Shown: piece by piece, positions 35,610-42,619 of the stretch
Position numbering within the stretch: position 1 is the first letter of the stretch
How the letters are laid out: every line of letters starts with the position of its first letter
Assembly: GCA_022823305.1 (NCBI GenBank)
Contig: JAJDXK010000029.1
Span: 57,389 to 121,388 of the forward strand
DNA: 64,000 bases
Source: Alphaproteobacteria bacterium
GTDB taxonomy: Bacteria; Pseudomonadota; Alphaproteobacteria; UBA828
Direction of reading: 5' to 3'
Position numbers and translations under genes: made by a program
Notes under the pieces: model-generated
Seen by the model: only the letters and a program-made list of their open reading frames with translations
The model's database searches: none
What the model was told of the DNA's origin: nothing

Positions 35610-35637
35610 ATTGAAGGCACTGTATTGAAGGCACTCA
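35610..35637 (+). repeat. Two tandem 14-base repeats, candidate antitoxin operator
   Basis: ATTGAAGGCACTGT (35610-35623) is followed directly by ATTGAAGGCACTCA (35624-35637): 12 of 14 positions identical. They occupy the region from the predicted transcription start to the antitoxin ATG (35640) and contain the GAAGG ribosome site (second copy). Ribbon-helix-helix antitoxins autorepress from repeated sites near the promoter, so an operator is plausible. Because the ribosome site is inside, control of translation is another option. Confidence 0.5.
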
Positions 35638-35639
35638 AG

Positions 35640-35876
35640 ATGGCGCAGCTAACGGTTCGAAACATCAGCAAGGAAGTTGTCGGCGCCCTCAAGCGCCGGG
35701 CGGTAGCCAACGGCCGTTCGGCGGAGGCCGAGCACCGGGAGCTGCTGCGCGCGGCGCTGCTCGGGAGCGAAGATGACTTCGCGGAGCGGGCAGCAGCGCT
35801 CCGTCAACGGTTGCGTTCGTCGGTCGACAGCACCGATATCATCCGGGCGGACCGAGACCGGGATCACAGAGCGTGA
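35640..35876 (+). CDS. FitA-type ribbon-helix-helix antitoxin
   Basis: 78 residues: MAQLTVRNISKEVVGALKRR begins the strand and helices of a FitA-like ribbon-helix-helix domain, and NGRSAEAEHRELLRAALLG is the conserved second helix. The acidic/basic C-terminal tail should wrap the toxin. The ATG at 35640 is preferred over an in-frame TTG at 35625 because GAAGG lies 8 bases upstream. Its stop overlaps the toxin start (GTGA), so the two are coupled. It is predicted to repress its own promoter. Confidence 0.88.
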   Translation: MAQLTVRNISKEVVGALKRRAVANGRSAEAEHRELLRAALLGSEDDFAERAAALRQRLRSSVDSTDIIRADRDRDHRA

Positions 35877-36328
35877 CCGGCTACGTTGTCGATGCCAGCG
35901 TGGTGGTGAAGTGGTTGGTTGCCGAGAACCACTCCGACGAAGCGGCGAATCTTCTTCAAATCGGCGCGACCCTCGTTGCACCGGCTCTCGTCTTCGCCGA
36001 GGTCGTCAACGCCTTATGGGCGATGCAGAGGCGCGGCGACATTTCGACCCACGACATGACGGACGCCGTGCAGGCGTTGCGGACAGTGCCGATCGCGATT
36101 CCCGCCGCCATGGGCCAGCTCGCCCCTGCTGCCGCGCGGCTCGCCGCCGATCTCGATCATCCTGCCTATGACTGCTTCTATCTCGCCCTCGCCATCCAGA
36201 CGCAGCATCCAATGGTGACGGCGGACGCGCGATTCCACGACAAGGTGCGGCGCCACCCCTATCTGGCGGACCGCATCCTGCACGTCGCACGGGCTGAGCC
36301 GGATCGCGGCAGGCGGTCAGGCGCCTAG
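35873..36328 (+). CDS. PIN-domain ribonuclease toxin (VapC/FitB-like)
   Basis: 151-residue PIN domain. Acidic residues expected for Mg-dependent RNase activity are visible: Asp7 (YVVDASVVVKW), Glu in FAEVVNALWA (about 43), Asp in DCFYLALA, and Asp in VTADARFHDK. It starts with GTG at 35873, overlapping the antitoxin stop by four bases. The 3' end meets the alcohol dehydrogenase gene so tightly that both stop codons share CTAG (36325-36328). The toxin is complete in length. Confidence 0.9.
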   Translation: MTGYVVDASVVVKWLVAENHSDEAANLLQIGATLVAPALVFAEVVNALWAMQRRGDISTHDMTDAVQALRTVPIAIPAAMGQLAPAAARLAADLDHPAYDCFYLALAIQTQHPMVTADARFHDKVRRHPYLADRILHVARAEPDRGRRSGA

Positions 36329-37470
36329 AAACACGCCTCCAGCAGAGCCCGCGTGTTCCCCGCCGTCATGGGGACCGGGTTGCCGCCTGCAGTGGGGTCC
36401 TTCAGCGCCATGGCGGTGAGGTCGTCGAGGCGGTCGGCGCTCACCCCCATGGCCCCCAGCGTCTTGGGGATGCCGAGGGTCTCGCGCAGCTCCAGCACGC
36501 GCTCGTAGAAGCCGGCGTAGCCGCCCTTGATCCCGAGATAGGCGGCGGCCTGCGCCAGCCGCTCCTCCACCGCCGGGCGGTTCATGTCGAGCACGTAGGG
36601 CATGACGCAGGCGTTGGTGGTGCCGTGGTGGGTGTCGAACACGGCGCCCACCGGGTGGCTCAGCGCGTGGATCGCGCCGAGGCCCTTCTGGAACGCGGTG
36701 GCCCCCATGCTGGCCGCCGCCATCATGTGGGCGCGCGCCTCCAGGTCGGCGCCGTCGGCGTAGGCGCGGCACAGGTTCTCGTGCACGAGCCGCATCCCTT
36801 CCAGCGCGATGCCCTGGCCCATGGGGTGGTAGAAGGGCGAGCAGAAGGCCTCCAGGCAGTGGGCGAGGGCGTCCATGCCCGTGCCGGCGGTGATCGGCCT
36901 GGGCATGCCCACGGTGAGCGCGGGGTCGGCGATCACCACCACGGGCAGCACCCTGGGGTGGAAGATGATCTTCTTCACCCGCGTCGCCGAGTTGGTGATG
37001 ACGCTGGCGCGCCCCACCTCCGAGCCGGTGCCGGCGGTGGTGGGGACGGCGACGGAGGGCGCGATGGCGGCGGCATCGGCCCGGATCCACCAGTCGCCCA
37101 CGTCCTCGAAGTCCCACACCGGGCGCGTCTGCCCGGCCATGAAGGCGACCATCTTGCCGAGGTCGAGCGCAGAGCCGCCGCCGAAGGCGACGACCCCGTC
37201 GTGGCCGCCTGCGCGAAAGGCCGCGACGCCGGCATCGAGGTTCTGCTCGGTGGGGTTCGCGTCGACCTCGGTGAAGGCCGCGCGGCCGAGCCCGCCCGCC
37301 TCCAGCACGTCAAGCGCTCCCTGCGCGATGGGGAGCGCGGCGAGCCCGCGGTCGGTTACCAGCAGCGGGCGGCAGATGCCGGCCTCGGCGCAGGCCTCCG
37401 CCAGCTCGCCCACGCGGCCGGTGCCGAAGCGGATGGCGGTGGGGTAGGACCAGTTGGCGGTGAGTTCCAT
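36325..37470 (-). CDS. Iron-containing alcohol dehydrogenase
   Basis: 381-residue group III alcohol dehydrogenase. FGGGSALDLGK is the NAD site, VPTTAGTGSEVG the conserved central loop, GMDALAHCLEAF and HHGTTNACVMPYVL contain His residues of the metal site, and ALSHPVGAVFDTHHG is the hallmark C-terminal motif. It oxidises an alcohol or semialdehyde. The ATG at 37470 (MELTANWSYP) is chosen because AGGAAGG is well spaced; the longer frame to 37653 lacks family similarity. It is flanked by two toxin-antitoxin modules and has no evident pathway partner. Confidence 0.88.
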   Translation of the reverse strand: MELTANWSYPTAIRFGTGRVGELAEACAEAGICRPLLVTDRGLAALPIAQGALDVLEAGGLGRAAFTEVDANPTEQNLDAGVAAFRAGGHDGVVAFGGGSALDLGKMVAFMAGQTRPVWDFEDVGDWWIRADAAAIAPSVAVPTTAGTGSEVGRASVITNSATRVKKIIFHPRVLPVVVIADPALTVGMPRPITAGTGMDALAHCLEAFCSPFYHPMGQGIALEGMRLVHENLCRAYADGADLEARAHMMAAASMGATAFQKGLGAIHALSHPVGAVFDTHHGTTNACVMPYVLDMNRPAVEERLAQAAAYLGIKGGYAGFYERVLELRETLGIPKTLGAMGVSADRLDDLTAMALKDPTAGGNPVPMTAGNTRALLEACF

Positions 37471-37517
37471 GAGACGGCCTTCCTGCTGTGGGCCCGCGGG
37501 GCACGCCGGGCGGCGGC

Positions 37518-38069
37518 TCAACCGCGCTCCGGCGCCGCCCCTCCATAGCGCGCCTCGGCGATCGCCGCGAGGGGGAGGATGAGCCTGAGCGGATCGTCCA
37601 GCAGCGGCACCGCGCCGAAGCGCTCGTACCACCGCACCGCCGCTGCGTCCCAAGCGTCGATGGCGAGCGCCACACCGCCCACCGTCGCAGACACCGCAAG
37701 TGCCCGTTCGCCCGCCGCCAGCAGCAGCTCGCCGCCGAGCCCCCGGCCCTGCACGGAGCGATCAACCGCGAGCCGCCCGAGCCGGAAGACGGGCACGTCG
37801 TAGCTGCCGAGCCCCCCGGTCAGCGCGGCCGGCACGTGGGTAAAGGCGATAGCGCCGGGGCTTATCGAATAGTAGCCGAGGACATGCGCGGGCTCTGCCG
37901 GCGATACGGCGACGAAAGTCTTGGCGCCACCCGACTCGTGATTCTGCCTAGCGTAGCGGCGGAGATACGCATTCAACGCCGCGACCCCGCAATCGAAGCC
38001 CTTGCGGTCGTGATGCCGGCCTATGGCTTCTTCCCGCCAGTCAGGCAAAGCCTCAGGTGCGGGCGGCAC
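37518..38069 (-). CDS. GNAT acetyltransferase toxin, TacT-like
   Basis: 183-residue GNAT protein. The acetyl-CoA loop is VDRSVQGRGLGGELLLAA (Q/RxxGxG). The start DWREEAIGRHHDRKGFDCGVAALNAYL and ending with a C-terminal Tyr (AAVRWYERFGAVPL) fit TacT/AtaT-type toxins that acetylate aminoacyl-tRNA. It overlaps the DUF1778 antitoxin gene upstream by 17 bases, which is the standard arrangement. Active-site Tyr and antitoxin pairing support a toxin role rather than a general acetyltransferase. Confidence 0.88.
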   Translation of the reverse strand: MPPAPEALPDWREEAIGRHHDRKGFDCGVAALNAYLRRYARQNHESGGAKTFVAVSPAEPAHVLGYYSISPGAIAFTHVPAALTGGLGSYDVPVFRLGRLAVDRSVQGRGLGGELLLAAGERALAVSATVGGVALAIDAWDAAAVRWYERFGAVPLLDDPLRLILPLAAIAEARYGGAAPERG

Positions 38070-38331
38070 GGCGCCGCGCGGCGTCCCTCAGGGCAGGGGC
38101 CGGCTCGGGCGGGTTCTCCAGCAACGCCAGCACGCGATCGCTGTCGCGCTCGGAGAGCACGATGCGCTCGGCCTCTTCCACGGCCGCCCGCGCTGCGGGC
38201 AGCGCAGCGCGCATAATGAAGCTGGTCAGGTCGAGCCGCTCATGCGCGGCGGCGGCGGCGAGCAGCCGCTTCTCCTCCCGCGTCGCCCTGAGCTCGATCC
38301 GCTCCGCGCGGGGCGCGGCACCCGTCGCCAT
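38053..38331 (-). CDS. DUF1778 (TacA-like) antitoxin
   Basis: 92-residue DUF1778 protein: ERIELRATREEKRLLAAAAAHERLDLTSFIMRAALPAAR contains the ribbon-helix-helix domain (landmarks residues 9-47), and a C-terminal tail (SDRVLALLENPPEPAPALRDAAR) that contacts the toxin. The ATG at 38331 follows GGAGGG with 6-base spacing. It precedes and overlaps the GNAT toxin. Together they form a TacAT-type module between the alcohol dehydrogenase and the restriction-modification gene. Confidence 0.88.
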   Translation of the reverse strand: MATGAAPRAERIELRATREEKRLLAAAAAHERLDLTSFIMRAALPAARAAVEEAERIVLSERDSDRVLALLENPPEPAPALRDAARRRAART

Positions 38332-38388
38332 GGCGCCCTCCGTCCTCTCGGCGTCTGTACGGGTTTTAGCCGTACACCCTGCCGGCAA

Positions 38389-41190
38389 TCAAGCCCCGCG
38401 ACGGCGCGGCGGGCTCCGTCTGCGGCGGCGCTTCGGCTTCGCGGCGGCTTCGAGGGGGGCGCGCATCCTCTCGTAGAGCATGAAGAGGTGCTCGACCCGC
38501 TCGCGCTCCGAGGCGAAGCCGCCCTTGCGATAGAGCCGGTCCACCGCGCGATCCAGCGCCCGGTGCGCGCGGCGCAGCGCCGGGGGCATGAGGTCGGGGT
38601 CGTAGAGGTCGGCGAGCGTCGCCTCGGGATGCGCCGCGCGCGCGTCGAGCACCGCCTGCGCCAGCGGCTCCAGCGGAGACAGGTCCGCCTCCTTCGGCGG
38701 CGTCGGGAAGGTGTTGTAGACGACACCGACGGAATACATGTAGTCGCTCTTCATCCGCCCCGTCACCGCCCGCATCCAGGTCATGTGCATGGCGGAGGTG
38801 AGAAGGGCGAAGTCGCCGAGTGTTGCGTCGGACAGAAGGCGGAGCTTGTTGCTCGGAATGACCGGCGGCTTCAACCAGCCGATGGGTGCATATTCCCGCC
38901 GCTCCGAACTCACCTCAGGAATCACTAGGAACGGCGCGGTGGGGACGACGTTGACGTGGTAAAGCGTCGGCGTCGCCCCGAGCTTCTGCGTCGGCGTGCT
39001 CTTGCTGGCCTCCCGATAGGCGCGGACAGCGGCTATGCGCTCCCGCACCCGTGGCAGGCGTGCCAGCTCATTGGGTGCCGCACCGTGTAAGGCGAGTATC
39101 CAGCGTTCACCGCCTTGCAGATATTCCCGCGCACCGATGAACGGGAGAAGGAAGGGCGCGGCGTTCGGCTCGTTTGCCAGGAATTCAGCGCGCTCTTCCG
39201 CATCGAAGATGTAATGGCCGCCGTCGATGGGCTTGGAGCCGATAATCAGCCTACCCATGCCGTTGATCGGCGCGCTTTCCTCCCGCACCGTCAGGTGCGG
39301 GTTGGCGAGGCCGCCGGCGTCGAAGAGGTAGGGCGAGAGGGCGGCGTGCACGGTCTCTTCCGGCTCGCCGTCGATGTCGGGATAGCTGAAGAGGCGCTTT
39401 TCCGCACGCGCGGCTTCGCGCCGGTCAAGCCCGAGGATAACGACGTGGACGTGGGCCTTGCCGCGCGCATCCGAGCCCCAGGCGAAGGTGCGGTGGGCGA
39501 AGGCGATCTCCAGCCCGCAACGGTCGAAGAGGACGGGCCAGAGCTGCGCCACCTGCTCGCCCTGGGTGATCGAGTTGGTGGCGACGAAGCCGATGCGGGC
39601 GTTGCTCGCCTTCGCGTACTCCCCCGCCGTGACGAACCATGCGCTCACGTAGTCGAGGGTGCCGCCGGTCTTGCCGAGCGCGGCGATGCGGCGCACCTGT
39701 GCGCGCTGCTCGCCGGTCTGGTACTTGGCGCCGACGAAGGGCGGGTTGCCGAAGACGAAGGAGCACTCCTCCGGCGCCAGCACGTCCGCCCAGTCCATCT
39801 CCAGCGCGTCACCGTGGACGATGTGCGGCGCGGTCTCCAGCGGGATGCGCGCGTAGACCTGGCCGAATTCGAGGCTCAGCCGGCTGTTCATGATGTGGTC
39901 CATCATCCACAGCGCGGTCTCGGCGATGCGGGCCGGAAACTCGCCGATCTCGATGCCGTGGAACTGGTCCACGTCGATCACCGAGAAGCTCTCCGCCATC
40001 GCGTCGAACAGGCCGCCGGCATAGATCTCCTTCAGCACCTCGATCTCCAGCAGGCGCAGCTCGCGGTAGGCGATGATGAGGAAGTTGCCGCAGCCGCAGG
40101 CGGGGTCGAAGAAGCGGAGCCGCCCGAGCCTCTCCTGAAACGCCAGCAGCGCCGGCCTGCGGCGGCTGTCCCGGCGGGCCTTGAGGCGCGCGAACTCGGC
40201 CCGCAGGTCGTCCATGAAGAGCGGCTCGATCACCTTGAGGATGTTCTTCTCGGTGGTGTAGTGCGCGCCCTTGGCCCGGCGCTCCGCCGGCTCCATGACC
40301 GACTGGAAGAGAGCGCCGAAGATCGCGGGCGAGATGTTGGACCAGTCGAAGCGGCAGGCGTCCAGCAGCGCGGCCCGCATGGCGGAATCGAAGGCCGGGA
40401 TGCGCAGCGCCCCCTCGAAGAGCGCGCCGTTGACGTAGGGGAAGCGGGCGAGGTCCTCGTCCAGCGAGGTGAGGCGCTCCCCCTCCGGCGTGTCCAGCAC
40501 CTGGAAGAGGTGCGCGAGCCTGGCCCCGAGGTCGGCGCCGTCCTCGCTCGTGCGCGCCTCCACGTAGTCGAGGAAGATGTCGCGCGGCTCGAAGATGCCG
40601 GTGTCGTCGGCGAAGAGGCAGAAGACGATGCGCACCAGGAAGCGCTCGAGGTCGTGGCCCCGGTAGCCCGTCGCGGCGAGCAGGTCGTGCAGCCGGCCCA
40701 CCAGCTCGGCCGCCTGGATGTTGGCCGGGTCCTGGTCGCGGAAGGCGCGGCGCTGGACGCCGAGGATGAAGCCGAAGGCCTCGACGCGGGTGGGGAGCTC
40801 CGCGAGCGCGAAGGCGACCGTCTCGCGCTCCTCCAGGTCGCGCAACTGGAACGTCTGGAAGTCGCTGACCAGGATGTAGCGGGGGCGCTCGCGCTCGGGC
40901 AGGGCATCGAAGTAGCCGCCTGCCTGGTCGTATGCCTTGTCGAGGTCGCGGCCGGCGCTCTTCTGCTCGACGATGAGCACGCCGGGCCAGAACAGGTCGA
41001 TGAAGCCCGGTGCGTCGTCGAGCTTCTTCACGTGCTCCTCGTAGCGGGCGACGCTGCGCCGCTGCACGCCGAAGACCTCGAAGAAGGCGTTGTAGAAGCT
41101 CTGGGTCTCGCCCTTCTCGTAGGCCGCGTCCCGCCACTCCCTGGCGAAGTCAGCGGCGCGGGCGCGCACCTCGTTCCACGAGAGCCGCAC
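38389..41190 (-). CDS. MmeI-like type IIL restriction-modification enzyme (single polypeptide)
   Basis: 933-residue protein combining nuclease, methylase and specificity parts. The N-terminal nuclease motif is D65-x9-E75-x-K77 (GFIDLFWPGVLIVEQK), the same spacing as the D-x9-ExK of MmeI. A helical connector follows, then methylase motif I FFDPACGCGNFLI (about 360-372), HGIEIGEFPARIAETALW, and motif IV FGNPPFVGA (about 477-485) for N6-adenine methylation. The C-terminal third (about 600-880) should be the target-recognition domain. MmeI-type enzymes methylate one strand and cut about 20 bases away. The length is close to MmeI and no motif is broken. It is flanked by toxin-antitoxin genes. Its recognition sequence is unknown. 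Confidence 0.92.
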   Translation of the reverse strand: MRLSWNEVRARAADFAREWRDAAYEKGETQSFYNAFFEVFGVQRRSVARYEEHVKKLDDAPGFIDLFWPGVLIVEQKSAGRDLDKAYDQAGGYFDALPERERPRYILVSDFQTFQLRDLEERETVAFALAELPTRVEAFGFILGVQRRAFRDQDPANIQAAELVGRLHDLLAATGYRGHDLERFLVRIVFCLFADDTGIFEPRDIFLDYVEARTSEDGADLGARLAHLFQVLDTPEGERLTSLDEDLARFPYVNGALFEGALRIPAFDSAMRAALLDACRFDWSNISPAIFGALFQSVMEPAERRAKGAHYTTEKNILKVIEPLFMDDLRAEFARLKARRDSRRRPALLAFQERLGRLRFFDPACGCGNFLIIAYRELRLLEIEVLKEIYAGGLFDAMAESFSVIDVDQFHGIEIGEFPARIAETALWMMDHIMNSRLSLEFGQVYARIPLETAPHIVHGDALEMDWADVLAPEECSFVFGNPPFVGAKYQTGEQRAQVRRIAALGKTGGTLDYVSAWFVTAGEYAKASNARIGFVATNSITQGEQVAQLWPVLFDRCGLEIAFAHRTFAWGSDARGKAHVHVVILGLDRREAARAEKRLFSYPDIDGEPEETVHAALSPYLFDAGGLANPHLTVREESAPINGMGRLIIGSKPIDGGHYIFDAEERAEFLANEPNAAPFLLPFIGAREYLQGGERWILALHGAAPNELARLPRVRERIAAVRAYREASKSTPTQKLGATPTLYHVNVVPTAPFLVIPEVSSERREYAPIGWLKPPVIPSNKLRLLSDATLGDFALLTSAMHMTWMRAVTGRMKSDYMYSVGVVYNTFPTPPKEADLSPLEPLAQAVLDARAAHPEATLADLYDPDLMPPALRRAHRALDRAVDRLYRKGGFASERERVEHLFMLYERMRAPLEAAAKPKRRRRRSPPRRRGA

Positions 41191-41373
41191 GGGGCTTCCC
41201 CCTCAGGCCGCGCTCTGTCGCGGCCGCACGCGGGCGGGGGGCAACGGCGCCGGGATCGTCTCGTGACTCGCGAGCATTCCGGGCATTCTCGCAACGATTG
41301 TCCAGGCGTGCCACGGTGCGCAGAATGGCGCGGCGGCGCGGGGCCGCGTGTGACGGGAGCGGGGAGCCTCTCA

Positions 41374-42603
41374 ATGGCGGGTGCGATGATCGACATTCCC
41401 GTCGCCGGCGGCGGCGGGTTCCGGGGCTATCTGACGGTGCCGGAGGCGGGCCGCGGGCCGGGCCTCGTGATCGAGCAGGAGATCTTCGGCGTCAACGCCA
41501 GCCTGCGCGCCGTCGCCGACCTCTATGCCGAGGAAGGCTACGTCTGCCTCGTGCCCGACCTCTTCTGGCGCATGGAGCCGGGCCTCGACCTCGGCTACGA
41601 GGGTGCCGACCTGACCAGGGCCTTCGGCCTCTATTCGCGCTTCGACGTGGACCGGGGCGTGGCCGACATCGGCGCGGCCATCGCGGCGCTGCGGGCGCGG
41701 CCCGAGTGCACCGGCAAGGTCGCCGCCATGGGCTTCTGCCTCGGCGGCAAGCTCGCCTACCTCACCGCGGCGCGCCATGACGTCGACGCCGCGGTCGCGT
41801 TCTACGGCGTCGGCATCGAGGAGTCGCTGGAGGAGGCGGGCGGCATCGCCTGCCCGGTGCTGATGCACTTCGCCGGCGAGGATTCCTTCGTGCCGCAGGC
41901 GGCCGTGGACGCCGTCGCCGCCCACTTCGCCGGCCGGCCCGAGGTGCGCATCCACGTCTATCCCGGCGTGGACCACGCCTTCTACAACCACGACCGCGCC
42001 GGCGCCTACCACCGCCCCTCGGCCATGGTGGCGCACTCGCGCACCGTCGCGCTGCTGCGCGGCGCCATCGGCCCGGCCTACGACCTGGAGGCGCTGTGGG
42101 AGCGCCACCTCGAGCACGAGTTCGCGACGCGGGACACGGCGGCCACCATGGCGACCATGGTGGCCGAGCCCTACGTCAACCACATCCCCACCATGACCGG
42201 CGGCACCGGGGCCGACGCGCTCAGCCGCTTCTACGCCGAGCACTTCATCCCGAAGATGCCGAAGGACACGACGCTGATCCCGCTCTCGCGCACCGTGGGC
42301 GCCGACCGCGTGGTGGACGAGATGATCTTCAGCTTCACCCACGACGAGGAGATCGACTGGATGCTCCCCGGCGTGGCGCCCACCGGCAGGGCGGTGAGCG
42401 TGCCGCTGGTGGCGATCGTCGCCTTCCGCGGCGGCAGGGTCCACCACGAGCACATCTACTGGGACCAAGCCTCGGTGCTGGTGCAGGTGGGCCTGCTCGA
42501 CGTGTGCGGGCTGCCCGTCGCCGGCGCCGAGACCGCGCGGAAGGCGGTAGACGAGACGCTTCCCTCCAACCGCCTGATCCCCGGCTGGGCGGACGAGCGC
42601 TGA
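41374..42603 (+). CDS. Dienelactone hydrolase fused to an NTF2/SnoaL-like domain
   Basis: 409-residue two-domain protein. Residues 1-225 are a dienelactone hydrolase: EQEIFGVNASLRAVADLYAEEGY with the conserved Glu, nucleophile Cys in AAMGFCLGGKLAYL, Asp in HFAGEDSFVP and His in GVDHAFYN. Residues about 235-400 form a SnoaL/NTF2-like domain (LEALWERHLEHEFATRDTAATMATM, then PLVAIVAFRGGRVHHEHIYWDQASVL). The ATG at 41374 has GGGGAG at 7 bases; the upstream part of the frame is antisense to the R-M gene and rejected. It ends 17 bases before the Mo-hydroxylase large subunit, so it likely acts on a lactone or its product in that pathway. Confidence 0.85.
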   Translation: MAGAMIDIPVAGGGGFRGYLTVPEAGRGPGLVIEQEIFGVNASLRAVADLYAEEGYVCLVPDLFWRMEPGLDLGYEGADLTRAFGLYSRFDVDRGVADIGAAIAALRARPECTGKVAAMGFCLGGKLAYLTAARHDVDAAVAFYGVGIEESLEEAGGIACPVLMHFAGEDSFVPQAAVDAVAAHFAGRPEVRIHVYPGVDHAFYNHDRAGAYHRPSAMVAHSRTVALLRGAIGPAYDLEALWERHLEHEFATRDTAATMATMVAEPYVNHIPTMTGGTGADALSRFYAEHFIPKMPKDTTLIPLSRTVGADRVVDEMIFSFTHDEEIDWMLPGVAPTGRAVSVPLVAIVAFRGGRVHHEHIYWDQASVLVQVGLLDVCGLPVAGAETARKAVDETLPSNRLIPGWADER

Positions 42604-42619
42604 GGCCGGAGCCGGCGCC

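Noticed and set aside
39115..41373. In-frame upstream extension of the dienelactone hydrolase frame by more than 700 codons.
   Set aside because: It lies antisense to the MmeI-like gene and has shadow-type composition; a proper ribosome site and the domain start at 41374 fit instead.
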